Assembly (NCBI GenBank): GCA_949297075.1
Contig: CASFRX010000069.1
Location: 1-64,000, forward strand
Direction of reading: 5' to 3'
Origin: an uncultured Oscillospiraceae bacterium
GTDB taxonomy: Bacteria > Bacillota > Clostridia > Oscillospirales > Acutalibacteraceae
Length of the DNA stretch: 64,000 nucleotides
The position numbers and the translations under genes were made by a program. Each line of letters begins with the position of its first letter. Position 1 is the first letter of the stretch. The notes under the pieces are model-generated. The model saw only the letters and a list, made by a program, of their open reading frames with translations. It was not told the DNA's origin and searched no databases. This document shows positions 33,565 to 42,724 of this stretch, piece after piece.

Positions 33565-34533
33565 GTGGCTTCCAAATATTCTGTTTCACTTCAAAAAATG
33601 ATAACCGATAATTCTTTTTCGGTTGTTTACACACCCCGTGACCTTGCTGAAATTATGATTTCCATGCAAGAGGTTAACAGACCCGGTCTTATCTTTTTCG
33701 GCTATGACGATTATTTCGATGCAGGCCGAGTCCAATTTTTAGGCCTTACGGAGATTGAGTATCTCAGAGGTCTTGAAGACGGTTCAAGACAGGAAAAGCT
33801 TGATTTTTACCTTTCTCATAAGCCCGTTGTTTGCATTGTTACCCGTTCCCTTGAATTGCCTGATGAGTTTTTACCCTTGGCGCAAAAGTACGAAGTTCCC
33901 GTCCTTTCGACAAAAGATGCCACATCGGCTTGTATGTCAACAATTATCTCATATCTCGGCGTTGAGCTTGCTCCCCGTATTACTCGCCACGGCGTTTTGG
34001 TTGAGGTTTACGGCGAAGGTGTTCTTATTTTAGGTGATAGCGGCGTTGGTAAGAGCGAAACTGCCCTTGAGCTTATTAAGAGAGGTCACAGACTTATAGC
34101 TGACGACGCAGTTGAAATCCGCAAGGTTTCATCAAGAACCTTGGTTGGCTCTGCGCCGGATAATATCCGTCATTTTATCGAGGTAAGAGGTGTGGGCATC
34201 ATAAACGCCCGTCGCCTTTTCGGCATGGGTTCCGTTAAGCTGACTGAGAAAATTGATATGGTTGTTGAGCTTGAGCATTGGGACAGCGAGCGTGTTTACG
34301 ACCGCTTAGGTCTTGAAACTCAGTATACATCAATTTTGGGTATAGATGTCCCCAGCACGGTTGTGCCTGTTAAACCGGGCCGCAACCTTTCAATTATCAT
34401 AGAAGCTGCCGCAATGAATAACAGACAGCGTAAGCTCGGCTATAATGCGGCTCGTGAGCTGCTCCACGGTCTGGGGATGGATGAAGATATTTCACCCGAA
34501 CCTGAAGAAATAGAAACATGGCATAACGCTTAA
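33565..34533 (+). CDS. hprK: HPr kinase/phosphorylase
   Basis: A 322-residue bifunctional enzyme that phosphorylates Ser46 of HPr and removes the phosphate, the sensor of Firmicutes carbon catabolite control. The N-terminal regulatory domain covers about 1-130. The P-loop GDSGVGKSETALEL starts at about residue 157, followed by ADDAVEI and the family signature EVRGVGIINARRLFG. The start is GTG with GGAGG. It precedes glucokinase, murB and whiA. Confidence 0.96.
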   Translation: MASKYSVSLQKMITDNSFSVVYTPRDLAEIMISMQEVNRPGLIFFGYDDYFDAGRVQFLGLTEIEYLRGLEDGSRQEKLDFYLSHKPVVCIVTRSLELPDEFLPLAQKYEVPVLSTKDATSACMSTIISYLGVELAPRITRHGVLVEVYGEGVLILGDSGVGKSETALELIKRGHRLIADDAVEIRKVSSRTLVGSAPDNIRHFIEVRGVGIINARRLFGMGSVKLTEKIDMVVELEHWDSERVYDRLGLETQYTSILGIDVPSTVVPVKPGRNLSIIIEAAAMNNRQRKLGYNAARELLHGLGMDEDISPEPEEIETWHNA

Positions 34534-34571
34534 AAATCAAATTAACTAAAATATCTCGGAGGTATAAAATT

Positions 34572-35522
34572 ATGTTTAGAGTAGGCGTGGATTTAGGCGG
34601 TACAAATATAGCAGTTGGTGTTATAGACGATAATTGCAATATTATCGGTCGCGGTAAAATGAAAACCAATGCTCCCCGCCATGCAAAGGCAATTTTTGAT
34701 GATGTTGCAACTGCAATTAGGATGGCTGTTGCAGATGCAAATCTCACCCTTTACGATATTGCTTCAATCGGTATCGGTACACCCGGTTCCGTTAACAAAT
34801 CAATAGGCATGATTGACTATGCAAACAACCTTGATTTCAACCATGTTCCTGCTAAGGATATGCTTGCAGAAGCACTGGGTATGGACAAGATTTATATTGA
34901 TAACGATGCTAACTGCGCAGCTCTCGGTGAAGCTGTAGCAGGCGCAGGAAAAGGCAAGAAAAGCTTTGTTGCAATTACTCTTGGCACAGGTGTAGGCAGC
35001 GGTATTGTTATCGACGGCAAGATTGTTGTAGGCTGCAACTATGCGGCAGGCGAGTGCGGTCATATGGTTATCAATTTTGACGGAGAGCAGTGCAACTGCG
35101 GACGCAGAGGCTGCTGGGAGAGCTATGCTTCCGCAACAGCTCTTATCGCACAGACTAAAGAAGCAATGAAAAACAATGTTGACAGCATAATGTGGGACCT
35201 TGTTGAAGATAATATTGGAAGAGTAAGCGGCAGAACAGCTTTTGACGCTATGCGCAAGGGCGATGCTACGGCAAAGGTTGTTGTTGATAACTATATCCGT
35301 TATGTTGCCATAGGACTGATTAATGTTATCAATGCTCTTCAGCCTGATGTTGTCTGCATCGGCGGAGGTATCAGCCACGAAAAAGAAAATCTCCTTATTC
35401 CTCTTCGCAAGCATGTAAGCAGGAGCAGATACAGCATCTATTCGGATGTACAGACTGAGATTTGCTGCGCAGAGCTCGGTAACGATGCAGGTATTATAGG
35501 TGCAGCCTTGCTTGATAACTGA
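34572..35522 (+). CDS. glcK: ROK family glucokinase
   Basis: A 316-residue glucokinase that phosphorylates glucose with ATP. DLGGTNIAVGV opens the ATP site, DNDANCAALGEAVAG holds the catalytic Asp, and CNCGRRGCWESYAS (about 177-190) is the complete ROK zinc motif, absent from the other ROK protein at 31526. SD GGAGG precedes the ATG. It follows hprK by 38 bases and reads into murB after 4 bases. Confidence 0.9.
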   Translation: MFRVGVDLGGTNIAVGVIDDNCNIIGRGKMKTNAPRHAKAIFDDVATAIRMAVADANLTLYDIASIGIGTPGSVNKSIGMIDYANNLDFNHVPAKDMLAEALGMDKIYIDNDANCAALGEAVAGAGKGKKSFVAITLGTGVGSGIVIDGKIVVGCNYAAGECGHMVINFDGEQCNCGRRGCWESYASATALIAQTKEAMKNNVDSIMWDLVEDNIGRVSGRTAFDAMRKGDATAKVVVDNYIRYVAIGLINVINALQPDVVCIGGGISHEKENLLIPLRKHVSRSRYSIYSDVQTEICCAELGNDAGIIGAALLDN

Positions 35523-35526
35523 GAAA

Positions 35527-36450
35527 ATGGGAATGATCGTTATAGAAAGAATTATTGAGAGCGCAGAAAAAATCGGCTGTGAATATAAGCTGAATGTGCC
35601 GATGTCAGAGTATACGAGCTTTAAAACAGGCGGAGCGGCGGAAGCTATGTTTCTGCCCTCAAATGAGGTTCAGCTTCGCCGTTTGCTCTCTGCCTGTGCC
35701 GAGGAGAATATAACTCCCTTTGTGTTAGGCAACGGCTCAAATATTTTGGTTTCCGATGAGGGGATTAAGGGCGTTACTATTCGCTTGGGCTCTAATTTTG
35801 ACCAAATTAAGCTCCTCGATGAAGCTACTATATTCTGTACGGCAGGCACAAAGCTTGCAAAGCTTTGCAGTTTTGCCCTGGAAAATTCCCTTACAGGTCT
35901 TGAATTTGCCTATGGAATACCGGGCACAGCCGGTGGTGCGGCATATATGAATGCAGGCGCATACGGCGGCGAGATGAAAGACGTTCTCTACTGCTGCAGC
36001 CATATTGATTTCGGCGGTAATCCGGGCAGACTTATGGGCGAGCAGTTGGGTCTTGGCTACAGGCGAAGCGCTTATACCGATAAGTATTTTGTAATAACGG
36101 GGCTCACTCTCAAGCTGCAAAAAGGCGATAAAGAGCAAATCCGTGCCAAGATGAGCGAGCTCATGCAAAGGAGAATTGATAAGCAGCCCTTGGATTTGCC
36201 CAGCGCAGGCAGCTTTTTTAAGCGTCCGGAGGGCAGCTTTGCGGGTGCGCTTATCGAGCAGTGCGGCCTTAAGGGCTTCAGCGTCGGCGGCGCTCAGGTG
36301 AGTGAAAAGCACGCAGGCTTTATTGTTAACAAAGGCGGCGCTACTACCGCTGATATAATGGAGCTCGGCAGATTAGTCAGCCAAAAGGTTTTTGAGGAAA
36401 CGGGAGTTTCCCTTGAACGGGAAGTAAAATATATTGGGGATAAAAACTGA
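35527..36450 (+). CDS. murB: UDP-N-acetylenolpyruvoylglucosamine reductase
   Basis: A 307-residue FAD enzyme that reduces UDP-GlcNAc-enolpyruvate to UDP-MurNAc for peptidoglycan. YTSFKTGGAAEAM, LGNGSNILVSDEG, and YGIPGTAGGAAYMNAGAYGG form the FAD site; PSAGSFFKRPEG carries the catalytic Ser, and the C-terminal VSLEREVKYIG the catalytic Glu. ATG 35527 or ATG 35533 could start it; neither has a strong SD, so coupling to glcK is likely. Confidence 0.94.
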   Translation: MGMIVIERIIESAEKIGCEYKLNVPMSEYTSFKTGGAAEAMFLPSNEVQLRRLLSACAEENITPFVLGNGSNILVSDEGIKGVTIRLGSNFDQIKLLDEATIFCTAGTKLAKLCSFALENSLTGLEFAYGIPGTAGGAAYMNAGAYGGEMKDVLYCCSHIDFGGNPGRLMGEQLGLGYRRSAYTDKYFVITGLTLKLQKGDKEQIRAKMSELMQRRIDKQPLDLPSAGSFFKRPEGSFAGALIEQCGLKGFSVGGAQVSEKHAGFIVNKGGATTADIMELGRLVSQKVFEETGVSLEREVKYIGDKN

Positions 36451-36455
36451 TTACT

Positions 36456-37349
36456 ATGTCTTTTACAGCTAAGGTCAAAGATGAAATATGTTCAATAGAT
36501 GAAATGTCGGCCTGCTGCTACAATGCAATGACCTACGGGTTGCTGCTGTGCGGCAGGTCCTTCAATTCGGTTTCAATGATGCTTGTTACAGAGCATGAGG
36601 GTACGGCAAAGCTCTATGCCGAAGCAGTTGAAAAAATAACGGGAAATGTGCCTCTTATAAAATGCTCTCAGGCTGGCAAATATTCAGTTAGCGTATCCAA
36701 AAAAACGGACAGGCTCAAAGTGCTTGAGCATTACGGCGTATCGGAAAAAACGGTTTCCGTGCGTATTAACCGTTCCAATTTGGCGGACGAATGTTGTTAT
36801 GCGGCGTTTTTGCGCGGCGCATTTTTGGCTTGTGCAACTATGACTCAGCCGCAAAAAAGCTATCAGCTTGATTTTTTGCTCTCTTATCTGCATTTGAGCG
36901 ATGATATGCTTAAATTAATGCAGGAGCTTGAAGTTTTTGCTAAAATGGTGCGCCGAAAGAATAGCTATGTGGTCTATCTGAAAAGCAGTGAAGCTATTGA
37001 AGATTTGCTGATGATTTTAGGCGCACAAAATTCCGCTCTTGAAATTATGCAGATAAAAATTGAAAAGGATGTTCGCAATAAGATTAACCGCAAAGTGAAT
37101 TTTGAAACAGCCAATATCGACCGTTCGGTCGACGCCGCAATGGGGCAGATTGAGGCTATACGCAAACTAAAATTAAACGGAAAATTCGACGGGATGTCGG
37201 CTGACCTTCAGGAGCTTGCACAGCTCAGAGAGCAAAATCCCGAAAGCAGCTTGAAAGAGCTTGGCGCAATGCTTTCGGTGAGCCTTTCCCGTTCGGGAGT
37301 TTATCATAGGCTAAATAAGATTATCAGCTTAGCGCAGTCCGAGGAATGA
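36456..37349 (+). CDS. whiA: WhiA family regulator
   Basis: A 297-residue protein with an N-terminal LAGLIDADG-like fold (about 1-200, including the MTYGLLLCGRSFN region) and a C-terminal helix-turn-helix (LKELGAMLSVSLSRSGVYHR). WhiA is required for sporulation division in Streptomyces and affects division and chromosome segregation in Bacillus. In many Firmicutes it follows rapZ and yvcK; here it directly follows murB after 5 bases. It ends 32 bases before dnaE. Confidence 0.92.
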   Translation: MSFTAKVKDEICSIDEMSACCYNAMTYGLLLCGRSFNSVSMMLVTEHEGTAKLYAEAVEKITGNVPLIKCSQAGKYSVSVSKKTDRLKVLEHYGVSEKTVSVRINRSNLADECCYAAFLRGAFLACATMTQPQKSYQLDFLLSYLHLSDDMLKLMQELEVFAKMVRRKNSYVVYLKSSEAIEDLLMILGAQNSALEIMQIKIEKDVRNKINRKVNFETANIDRSVDAAMGQIEAIRKLKLNGKFDGMSADLQELAQLREQNPESSLKELGAMLSVSLSRSGVYHRLNKIISLAQSEE

Positions 37350-37381
37350 TATAATAAATTCAGATTGGGGGTAACGGTAAA

Positions 37382-40300
37382 ATGTCCGGCTTTACACATT
37401 TGCATGTTCACAGCGAGTTCAGCTTGCTTGACGGCGCATGCCGCATCAAGCCGCTTGTGTCTGCCGCAAAAGCGTTGGGGCAGACAAGCCTTGCCGTCAC
37501 CGACCACGGCGCACTTTTCGGTGTGATTGATTTCTATAAAGAGGCGAAAAAGCAAGGAATTAAGCCGATTTTAGGCTGTGAAGTCTATGTGGCTTCACGA
37601 ACAAGGTTTGATAAGGTTCACGGCATTGATAATGAGCGTTATCACCTGATTTTGCTTGCCGAGAATAATATCGGTTATCGCAACCTGATTAAAATAGTAT
37701 CGGATTCATGGACTCAGGGCTTTTATACTAAGCCGAGAGTTGATAAAGAGCTTCTTGAAAAGCATCACGAGGGTATAATTGCTCTTTCTGCCTGCCTTGC
37801 TGGCGAAGTGCCTCAAGCATTGCTCAAAGGTGATTACGATTCAGCGAAAAAAACAGCCCTTTGGTATAAAGAAACTTTTGGCCAAGACAATTACTTTATT
37901 GAAATTCAAAACCACGGCATAGGCGAGGAACTCCGGGTCTTGCCTCAGCTCAAGCGCCTTGCAAAGGAAACAGGTATAGCTCTTGTTGCCACTAATGATA
38001 CTCATTATATCAACAAGGAAGATTCCAAAATTCAGCAAATACTTATTTGCATACAAACAAACCATATTTTAGGCGAAAACACAGGGCTTGAATTTGAGGC
38101 GGATGAGTTTTATCTCAAGAGTGAAGCCGAAATGCTTTCCCTTTTTGAAGATGTGCCTGAAGCCATTGAAAATACGGCGAAAATTGCCGAACGCTGTAAT
38201 GTTGAAATTGAATTCGGCAACACAAAGCTGCCGAATTTTGATACACCCAACGGTGAAGACCATTTTGAATACTTTAAGGCCATGTGCCGAAATGGCTTTA
38301 ATGAGCGTTACGGCAGTAATGCGCCGCAAGAATATGCGGACAGGCTAAGTTACGAGCTTGATGTAATAAATCGCATGGGCTATACGGATTATTACCTTAT
38401 TGTCCATGATTTTGTGCGATATGCAAAAGATAACGGAATACCTGTCGGCCCCGGCAGAGGCTCAGGCGCAGGCAGTATAGCCGCATATTGTATAGGAATT
38501 ACGGGTATTGACCCCATGAAATATAATCTCCTCTTTGAACGCTTTTTGAACCCTGAAAGAGTCAGTATGCCCGATTTTGATATAGATTTTTGCTATGAGC
38601 GAAGGCATGAGGTTATAGATTATGTTATTTCAAAATACGGCTCGGATCATGTGTCGCAGATAGTGACCTTCGGCACTCTTGCCGCAAAGGCGGCGGTGCG
38701 CGATGTGGGGCGTGTTATGGGCTTGCCCTATGCCACGGTTGACGCCGTCGCTAAGCTTATTCCGTTTGAGCTGAATATTACCCTTGAAAAGGCTCTTGTT
38801 CGCTCGCCTGAGCTTAAAAAGCGTTATGAAAACGATGAAACAGTCAGAGAGCTTATAGATAACTCAATGAAGATTGAGGGAATGCCTCGCCATGCCTCAA
38901 AGCATGCCGCAGGCGTTGTTATTACCCGTGACCCCGTCAAGGAATATGTACCGCTTGCGCTGAGTGATGATTTTGTCGTTACTCAGTTTACCATGGTTGC
39001 CCTTGAGGAATTGGGCCTTTTGAAAATGGACTTTTTGGGGCTTAAAACTCTGACGGTTATTTCCGATGCGGAAAAGTCGGTTCGAGAAATTGAGCCTGAT
39101 TTTGATATAGAAAATATCTCCGTTGACGATAAAGAAACCTATGAGCTTTTCGCAACGGGACAAACCTACGGTGTTTTCCAGTTTGAATCTGCGGGTATGC
39201 GCTCCCTTTTGATGCGCATGAAGCCGGAAAATTTAGAGGATTTGCTTGCCGCAATTTCTCTTTACCGACCCGGTCCTATGGATTCGATGGATACTTACCT
39301 TAATAACAGGCGTCATCCCGAAAAAGCAGTATATAAGTCGGAAAAACTGCGCAGTATTATGTCTGTCACCCATGGCTGTCTGATTTATCAGGAGCAGGTT
39401 ATGCAGGTTTTCCGTGAACTTGCGGGCTATTCATACGGCCGTGCGGATGTTGTGCGCCGTGCCATGTCCAAAAAGAAGCACGATGTTATGGAAAAAGAGC
39501 GAGTAACCTTTGTTGAGGGCGCAGTGCGGCAGGGTATAAGCGCCGAGGCGGCAAACTCTATTTTTGACGATATGGCCTCCTTTGCATCGTATGCTTTTAA
39601 TAAATCTCATGCCGCCGCTTATTCTCTCGTAGCTTACCGCACGGCGTGGCTAAAACGCCACTATCCCTCGCAGTTTATGGCGGCTTTGCTCACAAGCGTG
39701 CTCGACCAGAACGAAAAGGTGAGCGGATATATCAGCGAGTGTGAAAGGCTTCAAATACGAGTTGTGCCGCCTGATGTCAATTCAAGCTTTGCAGGCTTTG
39801 TTGCAAAGGGAAGCAATATCCTTTTCGGCTTGCTTGCAATTAAGAATTTAGGTCGGGGTCTCATTCAAAAAATCGTTGAAGAAAGAGAAACAAACGGCAG
39901 ATTTACTTCGTTTTATTCCTTTTGCAAGCGTGTTTACGGGCATAATTTCAATCGCCGTGCAATAGAAAGCCTTGTCTATTCAGGTGCGCTTGACGGCTTG
40001 GGGCTCAACCGCCGCCAAATGCTCGTTATGCTGCCCTCAATTCTGTCCGAACTTGAAGCTGACAGAAGCTCTGCCTTGAGCGGTCAGTTTAATCTGTTCA
40101 GCATTTTGGGGGAAGAGGACAAGCTCGGTCCCGAAATTCCCGATGTTTCGGAGCTTCCTCAGGATGAAAAGCTTATGCGTGAAAAAGAGGTTATAGGCTT
40201 TTATGTCAGCGGCCATCCCATGTCCGGCTATTTTGCTCTTGCGGAAAGCTTAGGTTGTGCCCGTGTGTTTGATTTGCTTGAAGCTCAGTCTTATTCCGAT

Positions 40301-40807
40301 AACCAAAAGGTGTCGGTTTTGGGCATAATAACCTCTGTAAAGAAAAAAGTTACAAAAAGCAATACGGAAATGGCTTTTATTATGCTTGAAGATACAAGCG
40401 GAGGTATAGAAGCGCTCCTGTTCCCTAAAACCGTTTCAAGCAATATTCAGCTGTTACAAACAGGTGCTGTTGTGCTTGTCAGCGGCAGGCTGAGCCTAAG
40501 GGAGGACAGAGAACCGAGTCTCGTTTGTGACACAATTCAGCCCTGCCCGAACGAAGCTTCCTTATCGCTCCGGAAGCCTCAGCCTAAAAAGCCGCCGAGG
40601 CTTTTCCTGCGTGTCCCTGCGGCACAAAGCTCCGAAAAAGAAAAAGCACTGAATCTCTTGCTTATTTTTGAGGGAAACACTCCTGCAAGATTTTACTATA
40701 ATGATAGTAAGAAGTATGATGACAGAGCGGTAGGTGTTGATGTTAACGAGCCGCTTTTGGACGAACTCAGGCGAATTTTAGGGGCGGAAAATGTCGTTTT
40801 ACAGTGA
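37382..40807 (+). CDS. dnaE: DNA polymerase III alpha subunit, DnaE type
   Basis: A 1141-residue C-family replicative polymerase. The PHP domain opens with HLHVHSEFSLLDGACR. The catalytic acidic motif PDFDIDFCYERRHEVI is at about residue 397, preceded by GPGRGSGAGSIAAY. A helix-hairpin-helix region is near 870, and an OB-fold is in the last 180 residues. In Firmicutes DnaE extends RNA primers alongside PolC. SD GGGGGT precedes the ATG. Full length for the DnaE1-like group. Confidence 0.96.
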   Translation: MSGFTHLHVHSEFSLLDGACRIKPLVSAAKALGQTSLAVTDHGALFGVIDFYKEAKKQGIKPILGCEVYVASRTRFDKVHGIDNERYHLILLAENNIGYRNLIKIVSDSWTQGFYTKPRVDKELLEKHHEGIIALSACLAGEVPQALLKGDYDSAKKTALWYKETFGQDNYFIEIQNHGIGEELRVLPQLKRLAKETGIALVATNDTHYINKEDSKIQQILICIQTNHILGENTGLEFEADEFYLKSEAEMLSLFEDVPEAIENTAKIAERCNVEIEFGNTKLPNFDTPNGEDHFEYFKAMCRNGFNERYGSNAPQEYADRLSYELDVINRMGYTDYYLIVHDFVRYAKDNGIPVGPGRGSGAGSIAAYCIGITGIDPMKYNLLFERFLNPERVSMPDFDIDFCYERRHEVIDYVISKYGSDHVSQIVTFGTLAAKAAVRDVGRVMGLPYATVDAVAKLIPFELNITLEKALVRSPELKKRYENDETVRELIDNSMKIEGMPRHASKHAAGVVITRDPVKEYVPLALSDDFVVTQFTMVALEELGLLKMDFLGLKTLTVISDAEKSVREIEPDFDIENISVDDKETYELFATGQTYGVFQFESAGMRSLLMRMKPENLEDLLAAISLYRPGPMDSMDTYLNNRRHPEKAVYKSEKLRSIMSVTHGCLIYQEQVMQVFRELAGYSYGRADVVRRAMSKKKHDVMEKERVTFVEGAVRQGISAEAANSIFDDMASFASYAFNKSHAAAYSLVAYRTAWLKRHYPSQFMAALLTSVLDQNEKVSGYISECERLQIRVVPPDVNSSFAGFVAKGSNILFGLLAIKNLGRGLIQKIVEERETNGRFTSFYSFCKRVYGHNFNRRAIESLVYSGALDGLGLNRRQMLVMLPSILSELEADRSSALSGQFNLFSILGEEDKLGPEIPDVSELPQDEKLMREKEVIGFYVSGHPMSGYFALAESLGCARVFDLLEAQSYSDNQKVSVLGIITSVKKKVTKSNTEMAFIMLEDTSGGIEALLFPKTVSSNIQLLQTGAVVLVSGRLSLREDREPSLVCDTIQPCPNEASLSLRKPQPKKPPRLFLRVPAAQSSEKEKALNLLLIFEGNTPARFYYNDSKKYDDRAVGVDVNEPLLDELRRILGAENVVLQ

Positions 40808-40824
40808 AACTTTGGTTAAAATGC

Positions 40825-40854
40825 TTGACATAATTTTTAAAGGGTGTATTATAT
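40825..40854 (+). promoter_or_regulatory. Promoter of pfkA
   Basis: A perfect TTGACA (40825-40830), 18 bases, TTATAT (40849-40854), about 47 bases upstream of the pfkA start. Confidence 0.65.
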
Positions 40855-40900
40855 AAAGAGTGTTTAAAATTTACAGCATATATTCAGGAGAGATTTAACT

Positions 40901-41878
40901 ATGAACAAAATCGGTGTTTTAACAAGCGGCGGAGATTCGCCCGGAATGAATGCTGCGGTTCGTGCAGTAGTCCGCACTGCTTGCTGCAAGAATATGGAGG
41001 TTACGGGTATTCGCTACGGCTACAAGGGCCTTCTCGAGGAAGACTTTGTCGAGCTCAATATGCGTAATGTTTGTGATATTATCCACCGTGGCGGCACTAA
41101 AATCTACACAGCTCGCTGTCCTGAGTTTAAGTATGAAGAATCTGTTCGCAAGGCTGTTGAAATTGCCAAGAAAAACGGCATCGAGGGTCTTGTTGTTATC
41201 GGCGGCGACGGTTCTTTCCGCGGAGCACGCGACCTTTCCAATTTCGGTCTGCCCTGCGTAGCTATCCCCGGCACTATTGATAACGATATCGTTTGCACAG
41301 ACTATACTATCGGTTTTGATACCTGCCTTAACACAATTCAGCATATGGTTGACCGCCTTCGAGATACTATCGAGAGCCACAGCCGTTGCTCAGTTGTTGA
41401 GGTTATGGGTGCGCGTGCAGGTTATCTTACTCTTAATGCAGGTATTGCCGTCGGCGCGACAGCAATCGTAATTCCCGAAATTCCCTACGATATAGAAAAG
41501 AATGTTATCGAAAAAATCAATCGCACAAAGGCAACAGGCAAAAACCATTTCATCGTCATGGTTGCCGAGGGTGTCCGTTTCCGTGACGGCATTACGGTTG
41601 AGCAGATGGCAAAGGAAATCGAGGAAAAGACAGGCGTTGAAACTCGTGCAACAGTCCTCGGACACATTCAGCGAGGCGGCTCGCCTACAGTTCGTGACCG
41701 TGTTACAGCAAGCCAGATGGGTACTAAAGCTGTTCACCTGCTCCACGAGGGCAAGAGCAACCGTGTTGTTGTAATGCACGGCGAAACCATAACCGACCAC
41801 GATATTAACGAAGCACTGAACATGAAGAAGACCATTGATATGGATCTTTATAACTGTGCAATGGAGATTTCTCTCTGA
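40901..41878 (+). CDS. pfkA: ATP-dependent 6-phosphofructokinase
   Basis: A 325-residue PfkA that phosphorylates fructose-6-phosphate in glycolysis. LTSGGDSPGMNAAVRA and GGDGSFRGA form the nucleotide site, PGTIDNDI the catalytic site, and VEVMGARAGYL and LGHIQRGGSPT complete the family pattern. Gly in the GGDGS loop indicates ATP and not pyrophosphate as donor. It has its own promoter and a strong terminator, and shows high-quality codon use typical of a well-expressed gene. Confidence 0.96.
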   Translation: MNKIGVLTSGGDSPGMNAAVRAVVRTACCKNMEVTGIRYGYKGLLEEDFVELNMRNVCDIIHRGGTKIYTARCPEFKYEESVRKAVEIAKKNGIEGLVVIGGDGSFRGARDLSNFGLPCVAIPGTIDNDIVCTDYTIGFDTCLNTIQHMVDRLRDTIESHSRCSVVEVMGARAGYLTLNAGIAVGATAIVIPEIPYDIEKNVIEKINRTKATGKNHFIVMVAEGVRFRDGITVEQMAKEIEEKTGVETRATVLGHIQRGGSPTVRDRVTASQMGTKAVHLLHEGKSNRVVVMHGETITDHDINEALNMKKTIDMDLYNCAMEISL

Positions 41879-41893
41879 GTTGAATATCTTGAT

Positions 41894-41934
41894 GCGGCTT
41901 AAATTCCAAATGGGATTTAAGCTGCTTTTTATTT
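41894..41934 (+). terminator. Rho-independent terminator of pfkA
   Basis: GCGGCTTAAATTCC (41894-41907) pairs with GGGATTTAAGCTGC (41912-41925) around a 4-base loop and TTTTTATTT follows. It ends just before the sfsA ribosome-binding site. Confidence 0.85.
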
Positions 41935-41950
41935 AGGAGAGTTTAGCTGA

Positions 41951-42646
41951 ATGAAATATGAAAATGTAGTTGAAGCCAAATTTTTAAGCCGTCCGAATCG
42001 CTTTATAGCAAAGGTTGATATTGGCGCAAAGGAAGAAACCGTTCATGTGAAAAACACAGGGCGCTGTAAAGAGCTTTTAGTGCCGGGCGCAAAGGTTTAT
42101 TTGTCCTTAGGCACTAATCCCAATCGCAAGACAAAATACGACCTTATAGCTACCGAAAAGCAAACAGAAAACGGCAAAACAATACTCGTCAACATGGATT
42201 CGCAAATTCCGAATTATGTAGCAGAGGAGTGGCTGCCGAAAAGTGGAATTTTCAGCCCAAATGCAGTTTTTAAGCGTGAAGTAACTTATCATAGCTCACG
42301 GTTTGATTTTTATATTAAGGATTCAGAGCGAAAAGCTTTCTTAGAGGTAAAGGGTGTTACTCTGGAAAAGGACGGAGTTGTGCTCTTTCCCGATGCGCCT
42401 ACTCAGCGTGGCGTCAAGCACCTGGGTGAGCTTATCTCCTGCGTAGAAGAAGGCTATGAAGCCTATGTGCTTTTTGTTATACAAATGAAAGGCATAAAAT
42501 ATTTCAAACCCAATAATGAAACTCATCCCGAATTTGGAGAAGCATTATTACGCGCACAGCAAAAGGGCGTTAAGATAATCGCGGTTGATTGCCTTGTTGA
42601 GCCTGGCAGTATAACAGCTCAAGACGATGTAAAAGTAATACTCTGA
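41951..42646 (+). CDS. sfsA: SfsA family protein
   Basis: A 231-residue SfsA (sugar fermentation stimulation) protein. An N-terminal OB-like domain (FLSRPNRFIAKV, HVKNTGRCKELLVPG) is followed by a nuclease-like domain with FLEVKGVTLEKDG and FPDAPTQRGVKHL. Escherichia coli SfsA binds DNA and affects maltose genes; the role in Firmicutes is not known. SD TAGGAGAG precedes the ATG. Upstream is the pfkA terminator, and only weak promoter-like sequence lies between. Confidence 0.93.
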   Translation: MKYENVVEAKFLSRPNRFIAKVDIGAKEETVHVKNTGRCKELLVPGAKVYLSLGTNPNRKTKYDLIATEKQTENGKTILVNMDSQIPNYVAEEWLPKSGIFSPNAVFKREVTYHSSRFDFYIKDSERKAFLEVKGVTLEKDGVVLFPDAPTQRGVKHLGELISCVEEGYEAYVLFVIQMKGIKYFKPNNETHPEFGEALLRAQQKGVKIIAVDCLVEPGSITAQDDVKVIL

Positions 42647-42724
42647 ATAAACTTTTGCTTTTGCTCTTGTTATTTATATATTTACATAGTAAAATATATG
42701 TATGCTAAATGTGGATGGTAACTT

